Source: DATGHS01 sp035307785
GTDB lineage: Bacteria; Planctomycetota; Planctomycetia; Gemmatales; Gemmataceae
Length of the DNA stretch: 14,374 bases
Assembly (NCBI GenBank): GCA_035307785.1
Contig: DATGHS010000092.1
Location: 1 to 14,374 of the forward strand
Direction of reading: 5' to 3'
Shown here piece by piece: positions 5,352-12,187 of this stretch. The notes under the pieces are model-generated. The model was not told the origin of the DNA and made no database searches. It saw nothing but the letters and a program-made list of their open reading frames with translations. Position 1 is the first letter of the stretch. Each line of letters starts with the position of its first letter. Position numbers and translations under genes: made by a program.

Positions 5352-7250
5352 ATGAATCCACCTCTCGTCCCCAACGCGTCCGCGCCCGTGCAACTTCCTG
5401 GCAAGCTTCCACACCTGCTAGACGACCCGTTGCGCTTTTACCGGCGGTTGCTCAATTTCTTGCTCGTTTTCATGTTCCTTGGCGTTCTCGCCGGTTGCCT
5501 GCTGCCACGGCTTGGTGGTCAGAATTGGGGCTTGGCCATCTACCAGGCGTTTGGGGCTCTCCAATTCGTGGTGGTTGTGCTGGTTTGGCGACTGTTGCCT
5601 CGGCGTGCGCCGGCGGCGATTTATCTGCGCTCCTTCCGGAACGATTCCAGGGCTTACCCCATTCGCACGCTCATCGCGCGCGTCCTTGGGCCCGATTTTC
5701 GTCTGGCGGGCATTCGCGATCCACGCCGCCGTTGGCCCTGGCTATTGCGGCAGTTGGTTTATCTGTTCTTTCTCTTGCGCTATTGCCGGCCGCGTTTTAT
5801 GAACCTGGAAGCCGGCCGAGATTGGAAGGCCCGGCTCTGGCGCACGCTCGGCACGGTGCGCTGCGCCTTTATCGACCTCACCGACATCACTCCATTTGTG
5901 CTCGACGAGGTCCAACTCGCCCTGCACTGCCTGGGCCCCGAGCGCGTCTTGTTCATCGTAGATACGTCGCTGAGCCAGAGCGAATGGGAAAACAAGATCG
6001 CCTCGCAGTTGGATCCGCCGGTTTCCGCCGATTCTCTTCGCGTCGCTATTTGGGACGGCGCCCCGGAAGGCCGCCGACTGTTTGCGAATCAGGTTCGCCA
6101 TTTTGCCGAGAGGGTACCGGAGGAGCCCGTCGGCCTGAAGGCCGAAGCCTGGCCGCTCACGCAAAGCGAGCAGCCGATCCAAGGGCGCTCGGGCGGCCGG
6201 GAACTCGCGTTGATTGAATTCCTGTTGTCGTGCGTTCTTGGTTACGGGCTCGTCCTGTTGTTGAATCACCTGGGAGCCGCCACTCCGCCATCGCTGCAGT
6301 TGCTCTGGTTTATTCCCGCGCTCGGCCTTCTGCTGCTGAGCCTGTTGTTCCTGTTTCAATATTTGCAAGATGCGGGGGTCACCCGCGACTGGGTGGTTTC
6401 CTCGTCGTTTCTTGGGCTGGCAGCGTTCGGCTCTGCGGTCCTGTTCGTGTCCGAAGCACGGCGACCGCCAGAGGGCCTGCGTGGAATTGCGGCCCGAACG
6501 AGCACCGAGAACAATCTCGGGCAACTGGGTCTGGCGCTCCGTTATGAAGATACCGGCCTTCGCGCGGCCGCAGACCGAACGGTAAACGCCAACAATCTCA
6601 AAGAGATTGGGATTGCGTTATCCAATTATGAAGAAAGCTATAGTCGCGGACCGCCGGCAATCGGCTACAGCCCGGACGGCAAACCACTGGTCAGTTGGCG
6701 CGTGCTGCTGTTGCCGTATCTCGACGAGGACGCGCTCTTCAAGGAGTATTACCTGGGGGAGCCGTGGGATAGCCCCCACAACTTGAGCTTGAGCACCCGG
6801 ATGCCGCGGGCCTATCGCTCGCCTTACCTCGCTGCCGACGATTCAGGAAAGACTCCCTACCGCGTATTCCTGGGCCGCAACACGCCATTCCGCCATGGCG
6901 CCCCGACGCCCGGCGCCCCATTCCAGCAATTGCTGTTCGGAATGGGAGAAAAGGGGGTGACGCCCGTGGGAACCTTCGACCCCGCCGGCAAACTCTTCTT
7001 CGACCGCGAAAGTGGCCGGGAAAGGATCCTGGTGGTTGAAGCCAAGGAATTGGTGCCCTGGACGAAGCCCGAGGGGATCGAAGTCGGCTCTTTTGATTTC
7101 GGCGACCCGCATCGGTATCTTGGCCTTTCCTTCAACGGCTTCTACGCCACGATGGGCGATGGCCAGGCTCGCTTCTTCGAGCGCTCCGAAAAACGGTCGG
7201 CGAAGGAGTGGCAAGCGATGGTTGCGCGCTTCGGGGTGGGGGAGCCATAG
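5352..7250 (+). CDS. Membrane protein fusing a TIR-like RSFxxD domain to a DUF1559-like domain
   Basis: This 632-residue protein has a composite layout. Residues 33-53 and 62-84 are two hydrophobic helices. Residues about 88-260 begin with IYLRSFRND and continue with CAFIDLTDITPFVLDEVQLAL and RVLFIVDTS; this order resembles a poorly described bacterial domain with an RSFxxD start and a TIR/SIR-like alternating fold. Three more helices follow (about 286-306, 317-337, 350-367). The rest (about 385-632) is DUF1559-like: NNLKEIGIALSNYEESY (414-430), SWRVLLLPYLDEDALFKEY (448-466), EPWDSPHN (470-477), and a degenerate terminal MGDGQARFF (601-609) in place of the usual H-x9-DG. A partial second copy of the NNL..IG.AL.. 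phrase lies at 387-399. Standard planctomycete DUF1559 proteins start instead with a pilin-like GFTLVELL helix, which is missing. The ATG at 5352 directly precedes the first helix region; the TIR-like call is tentative, the DUF1559 call firmer. Confidence 0.7.
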   Translation: MNPPLVPNASAPVQLPGKLPHLLDDPLRFYRRLLNFLLVFMFLGVLAGCLLPRLGGQNWGLAIYQAFGALQFVVVVLVWRLLPRRAPAAIYLRSFRNDSRAYPIRTLIARVLGPDFRLAGIRDPRRRWPWLLRQLVYLFFLLRYCRPRFMNLEAGRDWKARLWRTLGTVRCAFIDLTDITPFVLDEVQLALHCLGPERVLFIVDTSLSQSEWENKIASQLDPPVSADSLRVAIWDGAPEGRRLFANQVRHFAERVPEEPVGLKAEAWPLTQSEQPIQGRSGGRELALIEFLLSCVLGYGLVLLLNHLGAATPPSLQLLWFIPALGLLLLSLLFLFQYLQDAGVTRDWVVSSSFLGLAAFGSAVLFVSEARRPPEGLRGIAARTSTENNLGQLGLALRYEDTGLRAAADRTVNANNLKEIGIALSNYEESYSRGPPAIGYSPDGKPLVSWRVLLLPYLDEDALFKEYYLGEPWDSPHNLSLSTRMPRAYRSPYLAADDSGKTPYRVFLGRNTPFRHGAPTPGAPFQQLLFGMGEKGVTPVGTFDPAGKLFFDRESGRERILVVEAKELVPWTKPEGIEVGSFDFGDPHRYLGLSFNGFYATMGDGQARFFERSEKRSAKEWQAMVARFGVGEP

Positions 7251-7357
7251 TCGGATGGCTTCTGCACGGCTCCTCCCACCGAGGGGCGTAGGTGTCCCTT
7301 CATTTTTTCGGGTTAAGTGGCGCGAAAAAAAACTGACCCGTGTTTTCCATGTTTTCA
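7251..7357. other. Gap between convergent gene ends, no clear terminator
   Basis: Two genes end facing each other across this 107-bp gap. It holds a run of six T (plus strand, about 7313-7318) and a run of eight A (about 7325-7332, a T-run for minus-strand transcripts), but neither is preceded by a convincing GC-rich stem. Termination probably happens here; a standard intrinsic terminator cannot be drawn. Confidence 0.4.
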
Positions 7358-8671
7358 CTAAGGCTGGGGCCGCGGCGACTTCGCAATGAATCGTAACTCG
7401 TTTGCCGCATAGCGCTGGGCGAATTGAACGTAGTTGCCGGTGTGAAAGGCCCAAATCAATTCGTGGTCGGCGGTGACTTCCATCAACGACTTCTCTACGG
7501 AATCGACTATGAACGTGTTGCCGTTGCTCAGGCGTTGTACCATCCCGCGTTCCGGACAATGGAAGGGCTCGCCTTTTTCGTCTGGATAACTCCAGCAGAT
7601 CTTGTCGTCTTTCGGGTCCATTTCCAGCACGCGCGAACTCCGATCTGAGCCGCGGTTATCGAAGAGCAGCACGTGTCCACTGGGAAGAAATTGTGAATCA
7701 TGCTGCATTTTCCAAGGGCCGGTCGTCGCCCAGATAAGTTTTCCGCTCTCCATGTCCAGTAGAGCGATGGCATTGAGATTGCGCATCGAGATCAGCGCCT
7801 GTCCGGCCTTCCAACGCGGCAAGCCGAACTTCGGCGCCAGGCTCGGCCGCAGAATCTCTACGTGGTTGGTGTGAAACAGGTCGCCGTGGGTGCGCGAATC
7901 GTTCCGTAGCTCGCGTGGTATCGGCGCGTTCTTGAGGATCGGGAAATATTCGTTCGAATCCTGGAATGCTTGTAGCAGGGAAATCTTGCGCAGTGGTTGA
8001 CCGTCCGCGCTGAGCATTTCAACGAAATCCACGAGCGTGGGCGTGTGGATGAATTCCAGCCCTGGAATTGGTTCTTGGACCACTTTTTGTGTCGTTAGAA
8101 AGATATGGCCATCGTCATCTACGTCGACGTCGTGATGGACATTCTGATCATACGTCCAGAGAACTCGCGAATCTTTGTCAACCTTCGCCAACCCGATGCC
8201 CTCGGCCACCCCACCGTATCCGTGGAATGTCGCCAACAGGTCGCCGTTCGGGAATAGATGCAAGCCGAATGGGCAGGTGTATTCATCGGGGATCAGTCGA
8301 TCGAGCTGCTGTGGATGCGGCCAGATTCGATTGAAGAACAGCGTCCAGTGATGGACAATGTTTCCTTCCATGTCAATGAGGTACACCTGATTCCCTGGAG
8401 AAACGGCGACGAGCGTGAAGCCATCGCATGTTTTCTCTTTCTTGTCCAGTCCCAAGTAAAAGCGGGCGGCGAACGGCGCCGGCACCATCGGCGAATCGGC
8501 TTCACTGCCGCTGGTTTGCCGCCAGCGATCGGCCTCCAGAAAGGCATCGGTGAGGAATCTGGAACTGGGCAGGCGATAAAACATGACTGCGGCGCCCAGA
8601 ACATAACCAAGAGCGCCGATGCCAAGTAGCGATAATACGGGCACCAGCTTGCGGCCGAGTTTACGTAGCAT
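7358..8671 (-). CDS. Membrane-anchored arylsulfotransferase (ASST)-family beta-propeller protein
   Basis: The 437-residue product starts with a positively charged stretch and one hydrophobic helix (about 10-31) that would anchor it with the rest outside the cytoplasm. The body matches the arylsulfotransferase family six-bladed propeller: VYLIDMEGNIVHHW (97-109), DLFHTNHVEIL (264-274), LISMRNLNAIALLDMESGKLIWATTG (segment 293-318), QHDSQFLPSGHVLLFDNRGS (323-342), SRVLEMDP and RLSNGNTFIVDSVEKSLMEV (380-399). Several histidines sit at inter-blade turns, as in PAPS-independent arylsulfate sulfotransferases, where a histidine carries the sulfate; I cannot say which, if any, is equivalent. Many family members have no proven sulfotransferase activity. 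The ATG at 8671 is preferred over the upstream in-frame ATG at 8779 because AGCAGG lies just before it and the N-terminus then forms a normal signal anchor. Confidence 0.85.
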   Translation of the reverse strand: MLRKLGRKLVPVLSLLGIGALGYVLGAAVMFYRLPSSRFLTDAFLEADRWRQTSGSEADSPMVPAPFAARFYLGLDKKEKTCDGFTLVAVSPGNQVYLIDMEGNIVHHWTLFFNRIWPHPQQLDRLIPDEYTCPFGLHLFPNGDLLATFHGYGGVAEGIGLAKVDKDSRVLWTYDQNVHHDVDVDDDGHIFLTTQKVVQEPIPGLEFIHTPTLVDFVEMLSADGQPLRKISLLQAFQDSNEYFPILKNAPIPRELRNDSRTHGDLFHTNHVEILRPSLAPKFGLPRWKAGQALISMRNLNAIALLDMESGKLIWATTGPWKMQHDSQFLPSGHVLLFDNRGSDRSSRVLEMDPKDDKICWSYPDEKGEPFHCPERGMVQRLSNGNTFIVDSVEKSLMEVTADHELIWAFHTGNYVQFAQRYAANELRFIAKSPRPQP

Positions 8672-8754
8672 GACCTGCTTACCTCTGCGGGAAGAAGTGG
8701 AGTCAAGCCTAGGCGCCACGGGATGAGAACCTGCTGAATCGTGCGCGAAAAAAG

Positions 8755-8782
8755 TTAATAAGTTCGCCAGCACTGCCACAAA
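8755..8782 (-). promoter_or_regulatory. Weak candidate promoter of the ASST-family gene
   Basis: On the minus strand TTTGTG (8782-8777) and TATTAA (8760-8755) are 16 bp apart. The -10 is reasonable, the -35 poor. It is back to back with the stronger plus-strand promoter at 8789-8817. Confidence 0.25.
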
Positions 8783-8788
8783 AACCGG

Positions 8789-8817
8789 TTGACGGGCGCT
8801 GGGCGGGCATTTATGAT
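8789..8817 (+). promoter_or_regulatory. Sigma70-type promoter of the HEAT-kinase-regulator operon
   Basis: TTGACG (8789-8794) and TATGAT (8812-8817) are separated by exactly 17 bp, each one base away from consensus. The start site would be near 8824, leaving a leader of about 37 nt before the ATG at 8861, which is preceded by GGGAAGGAAA. This is the best promoter match in the window. Confidence 0.7.
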
Positions 8818-8860
8818 CCCTTCATCTCCAAACCCGAGTTTCTTCGGGAAGGAAACCGCC

Positions 8861-9985
8861 ATGCCCCGTCTCTCCCCCGCTGTCATGCTTGGCATTCTCG
8901 TGCTTGCATTTTCCGCTCCACCGCGCACGTTGGCGCAAGACGACGACCCGACCGTTCGTGGCAAAAAGATTTCCGAGTGGGTGAAAATCCTACACGAAGA
9001 CCCGGAATTGCGCAAGCGGAAAGCCGCGCTGCTCGTCCTCGAATTAACCGGTACAAAGGTTAAGCGCATTGTTCCCGCGCTGTTGAAGGAAATGCGCGAG
9101 AATTCGGACGACGCGATTCGCGCTCGCTGTGCTGAACTCGTCGTGAAACTCAAGGACGAAAAGGATCAAAGCGACCGGTTGATCGACCCGCTGCTCACAG
9201 CCATGAAGCAGGACAAGTCGGCGGCGGTACGCGAAAGCGCTGCCACCTCGCTGGGCAAGCTGGGCCAGGGCGGTACGCGAGTCGTTACTGAACTGACCGA
9301 TGCGTTGAACGACAAGGAACCGCGTGTGCGCGCGGCCGTCGCCGAGTCCATCGGTCAATATTGTTTGAGTGACGCGCAGCTGGCAAAAGATGCAATTCCC
9401 AAACTAACCGAGTTGCTGAACGATGCCGATGCGAATGTTCGCATGCAAAGCGCCTTTGCCCTTGGTCGCATGGGAACGAGCGCGGCGCCGGCCGTGCTCG
9501 TGCTGGCAAAGCTCGTTGGCGATAGGGAAGCAAATGTTCGCAAGGAAGCCGCAAAAACGCTGGCGGCTATCGGGCCGGAGTCCCGCTCCGCCGTGCCGGA
9601 GTTGGTAAAAGCCCTGGAAGACTCACAGACCGACGTTCGTCAATACGCGGCTCTGGCCCTCGGCAAGATCGGCCCCGATGCTTCTGCTGCCGAGCCGAGC
9701 CTGCAAAAAGCGCTCAAGGACAAGGACCAGGAAGTGCGCTGCCAGGCGGCGCGGGCCCTGGGCGGCCTGGGCAAGGCGGGCTTGCCCGCCCTAACGGAAT
9801 TGATTCGCTTGCTGAAGGATGACGACGTGGCCGAAGTGCGCCTTGCCGTCATTCAGGTGCTCGGCGACTTTGGCCCCGATGCCAAAGATGCGGTGGATGC
9901 CCTGTCCATTGCCAGCCGCGATGGCCGGTCGGCCATTCGCGAAGCGGCCAGCAATGCGCTGAAGAAGGTGCAGAAAGCTCCGTGA
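8861..9985 (+). CDS. Secreted HEAT-repeat (PBS-lyase-type) protein
   Basis: The 374-residue product starts with a signal peptide (1-25, hydrophobic PAVMLGILVLAFSA, likely cut at TLA|Q). After an acidic linker come about ten HEAT repeats built on the phrase VRxxAAxxLGxxG, near residues 51, 86, 123, 156, 193, 226, 259, 292, 326 and 359; the stretch from 193 to 292 has an exact 33-residue period. Such repeats form a right-handed alpha solenoid used for protein binding; no catalytic residues are visible. The mature protein should be periplasmic or outside. The ATG at 8861 is chosen because it has a GGGAAGGAAA site 6 nt upstream and directly begins the signal peptide; an in-frame ATG at 8789 overlaps the promoter and is unlikely. 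Its stop overlaps the next start (GTGA). Context suggests a partner in signalling, but that is inference. Confidence 0.88.
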   Translation: MPRLSPAVMLGILVLAFSAPPRTLAQDDDPTVRGKKISEWVKILHEDPELRKRKAALLVLELTGTKVKRIVPALLKEMRENSDDAIRARCAELVVKLKDEKDQSDRLIDPLLTAMKQDKSAAVRESAATSLGKLGQGGTRVVTELTDALNDKEPRVRAAVAESIGQYCLSDAQLAKDAIPKLTELLNDADANVRMQSAFALGRMGTSAAPAVLVLAKLVGDREANVRKEAAKTLAAIGPESRSAVPELVKALEDSQTDVRQYAALALGKIGPDASAAEPSLQKALKDKDQEVRCQAARALGGLGKAGLPALTELIRLLKDDDVAEVRLAVIQVLGDFGPDAKDAVDALSIASRDGRSAIREAASNALKKVQKAP

Positions 9986-10746
9986 GCATGGAAACTTCGC
10001 GTGTGGTCCCGGACAATGCGGCGCTGGCACGGCGCTGGCAAGACCTGGCCGTGGCCGCTGCGCGAATCGGCCATGATTTCCGCAATGTCCTCAGCGGCAC
10101 CATGGGCTTACTCCAGTTGGCGCTTCCGTCGGTCCCAACCTCCAATCCCGCCAACGCTCTCCTGCACGAAACACTAAGTACCTGCCGGGAGTCACTCGTC
10201 CAGATAGAACGATTTGAACTGTTGGGGCGGCGGTTGCCGAAGTCATGGCGCCCCGCAGCCGCGCTGGACGTGGTTTCAGCCCTCGTGGCCGGACTTGAAT
10301 TGCCCGAAGGCGTGCGCATCAAACGCGATTTGCCCAAGAGCTTGCCGCGCGTGCGGCTGGATTCGGAATCGCTCCAGCTGGCGCTGCAACAGCTTCTCAT
10401 GAACGCGGTCGAAGCTTGCGGCGACAGTGGCCGAGTGACGATTCAAGGAAATGTCCAAGCGCTTTCCGCGATGGAATGCCGCGACCTCTACGGCGCGGCG
10501 CTGCCGGGACAGCATGTAGTCATTACCATTGCCGATAGTGGCCAGGGGATTTCCCCAGCCGTTTGCCGTAAGATATTCGCGGAACCGCTGTTTACCACCA
10601 AGGCCAATCACTTCGGCCTGGGGTTGACCCTGGCGTTTCTGACTTTGCATGCCTTCCAGGCGGGTTTTTGCCTGGCCCCGGCCAAACCGAACGGCACGGA
10701 AGCCCGCGTCTACCTGCCGGCCGAGGTAAAAGGTTCTTCGGGATGA
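9982..10746 (+). CDS. Soluble histidine kinase without sensor domain
   Basis: The 254-residue protein has the core of a two-component histidine kinase. The phospho-acceptor box is RIGHDFRNVLSG, with the likely phosphorylated His31; then follow the ATP-domain N box LQQLLMNAVEAC (Asn141), G1 box DSGQGIS (185-191), F box IFAEPLFTTK (198-207) and G2 box FGLGLTLAF (211-219). There is no transmembrane helix and almost nothing before the H box, so signal input must come from a partner protein. The start is taken as the GTG at 9982, whose GTGA overlaps the stop of the HEAT gene; the in-frame ATG at 9988 is an alternative that shortens the protein by two residues. The response regulator follows 16 bp later and is the obvious phosphate receiver. 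The NtrB-like H box and the short C-terminus are otherwise normal. Confidence 0.9.
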   Translation: MSMETSRVVPDNAALARRWQDLAVAAARIGHDFRNVLSGTMGLLQLALPSVPTSNPANALLHETLSTCRESLVQIERFELLGRRLPKSWRPAAALDVVSALVAGLELPEGVRIKRDLPKSLPRVRLDSESLQLALQQLLMNAVEACGDSGRVTIQGNVQALSAMECRDLYGAALPGQHVVITIADSGQGISPAVCRKIFAEPLFTTKANHFGLGLTLAFLTLHAFQAGFCLAPAKPNGTEARVYLPAEVKGSSG

Positions 10747-10762
10747 ACGAGTAGAATCGCCC

Positions 10763-11470
10763 ATGGCCAAGCCTCCGATCGAGAAACAGCCGGATCTCTC
10801 TCACAACACACCTGTTGCCAACGGTGATGAACAAATTGGGGAAGAGCGACTCGAATGCGTCAGCCGGATTCACTTGCTGGTCGTCGATGACGATGCTCCC
10901 ACGTGCCAGGTAATTCAGGCCGCGCTCGAAGAGAAGGATTTTCATATCCGCGCGATCAGCAATGTGGCCAAAGTGGAACATGCGCTCAAAGGCGCCACCA
11001 AGTTCCACATCATCATCCTTGATTATGTTTTGCCCGGCCTGAACACGAAGCACGTGTTGAATTGGGTACGCGAACATCAAGAAGATGCCGCTCTGATCAT
11101 GATTACCGGTTATCCGTCACTCGAGGGCGCGCTAAGCGGTTTGCGCGCCCGCGCATACGAATACCTCACGAAACCGTTTCAGATTGCCGATTTGCGCGCC
11201 ACCGTCGTGCGCTGCTTGCAAAGCAAAGGCCTGATGCGCATGAGCGGCAACACGCTGCGGCGGGCGGTGGGCGCGACCATGCGCAAGCGGCGCACCGCCC
11301 TCAAGATGACCCTCGAAAAGCTAAGCAAGCAGACCGGCATGTCGCTGGGCTACCTGTCCCAGATTGAACTCGGCCGCGTCGCCCCGTCGATTGAAACCTT
11401 ATACAAGATTAGCGTCACGCTCGGCATCAGCCTGAGCGATTTTTTCGAAGATCTGGAACCACCGGCATAA
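10763..11470 (+). CDS. Response regulator with XRE-type helix-turn-helix output domain
   Basis: The 235-residue protein has a receiver domain at about 36-153: acidic pocket VVDDD (40-44), phospho-acceptor Asp87 in ILDYVLPG, switch threonine 115 in MITGYPS, and conserved Lys137 in LTKPFQ. After a short linker, residues 166-227 form an XRE/HTH_3 domain: LRRAVGATMRKRR, MTLEKLSKQTGMSLGYLSQIELGRVAPSIETLYKIS (split 182-217) and LGISLSDFF. The LSxxTGMSLGYLSQIExGRxxPSIETL pattern is that of DNA-binding members of the SinR/cupin-XRE type. Receiver domains are more usually joined to OmpR, NarL or Fis-type output domains, so this pairing is uncommon. The first 35 residues are a poorly conserved, probably flexible leader; a later start is possible, but no better-placed one is evident. 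It should be phosphorylated by the kinase encoded 16 bp upstream. Targets are unknown; no operator could be identified. Confidence 0.9.
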   Translation: MAKPPIEKQPDLSHNTPVANGDEQIGEERLECVSRIHLLVVDDDAPTCQVIQAALEEKDFHIRAISNVAKVEHALKGATKFHIIILDYVLPGLNTKHVLNWVREHQEDAALIMITGYPSLEGALSGLRARAYEYLTKPFQIADLRATVVRCLQSKGLMRMSGNTLRRAVGATMRKRRTALKMTLEKLSKQTGMSLGYLSQIELGRVAPSIETLYKISVTLGISLSDFFEDLEPPA

Positions 11471-11497
11471 AGTCCCTAATCGCAGCAGCCACCGTTT

Positions 11498-12187
11498 ATG
11501 TTCCAGCGCTTGATGCCGCTCGCTCTTGTCAATGTTGTCGTGCACATCGTGGGATTGCTCTTCGCCGCCTTCGGAATGCGCCCCGGTTCTCCGTTGACGC
11601 CATTCCCGGAGCGCATGCACTACCTGGCGCGATATCCACTCGGCTGGTCAATGGGCTGGGGTGTGTGGATGGTGTGCGACTTTGCGGTGGTCGCGTTTAT
11701 TTTCCAGGCCGCGCGACGTCTGCGAAGCGATCTGGCTTTGCTGGCGGTTGGATTGGTCGTCCTCGGGGCCGCTTTCGATCTGGCCTGCGACAGCGTGTTC
11801 ATTGCCGTTTTGCCGCGACTGGCCGCCGACGCCATGTTGCCCAATCGCGTTGATGTGCACTACTCGGTGGGATTTGGAAAACTGTACGCCAATCCGTTTT
11901 TGACCATTGAGAGAGTAACGAACACGATCAGTCTGATAATCGCGAACGGCCTGATTACGCTTTCGGCCGCCGTGTTTACACTCGCTTTGATTCAACGGAT
12001 CGATCGGGGAAGGGTTATCGCTTTTCTTGGCGCGGCCATTCTCATCTTCGGTTTGTTGCTCTCGGCTGCCGGCTTCATGTCACGCCCATGGCTGACCGAA
12101 TGGGTAACCGGCCCGACAATCGTTTCCTTCTGTGCCTGGTGCGTCGTAGTTGCCTATCGACTCGATCGCTTGGAGCCGGCCAGGTGA
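11498..12187 (+). CDS. Six-helix membrane protein of unknown function
   Basis: I do not recognise the family. The 229-residue product is strongly hydrophobic with six likely helices (about 5-26, 49-74, 79-105, 143-165, 173-192, 205-220). Short charged loops such as RRLRSD and QRIDRG suggest cytoplasmic loops. Between helices 3 and 4 a longer polar loop contains NRVDVHYSVGFGKLYANPF. No enzyme motif is seen. It begins 27 bp after the response regulator without a clear Shine-Dalgarno, and its stop overlaps the GTG of the oxidoreductase (GTGA), so it is co-translated with that gene. It may be a membrane partner of the oxidoreductase or an output of the two-component pair; neither is shown by the sequence. 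Confidence 0.75.
   Translation: MFQRLMPLALVNVVVHIVGLLFAAFGMRPGSPLTPFPERMHYLARYPLGWSMGWGVWMVCDFAVVAFIFQAARRLRSDLALLAVGLVVLGAAFDLACDSVFIAVLPRLAADAMLPNRVDVHYSVGFGKLYANPFLTIERVTNTISLIIANGLITLSAAVFTLALIQRIDRGRVIAFLGAAILIFGLLLSAAGFMSRPWLTEWVTGPTIVSFCAWCVVVAYRLDRLEPAR

Noticed and set aside
5742..6524. Minus-strand open frame of 260 codons inside the RSFxxD-DUF1559 gene
   Set aside because: Low-complexity, glutamine/arginine-rich translation; the plus-strand frame has membrane helices and family motifs.
7305..7350. Intrinsic terminator for either convergent gene
   Set aside because: T-runs exist on both strands but no stable GC-rich stem directly precedes either one.
6843..7559. Minus-strand open frame of 238 codons over the convergent gap
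   Set aside because: It overlaps the ends of two supported genes and has no motif; it is an antisense shadow of the DUF1559-like region.
8789..8860. Upstream in-frame ATG (8789) as the start of the HEAT protein
   Set aside because: It overlaps the -35 box of a good promoter and would bury the signal peptide behind 24 extra residues; the ATG at 8861 has its own ribosome site.
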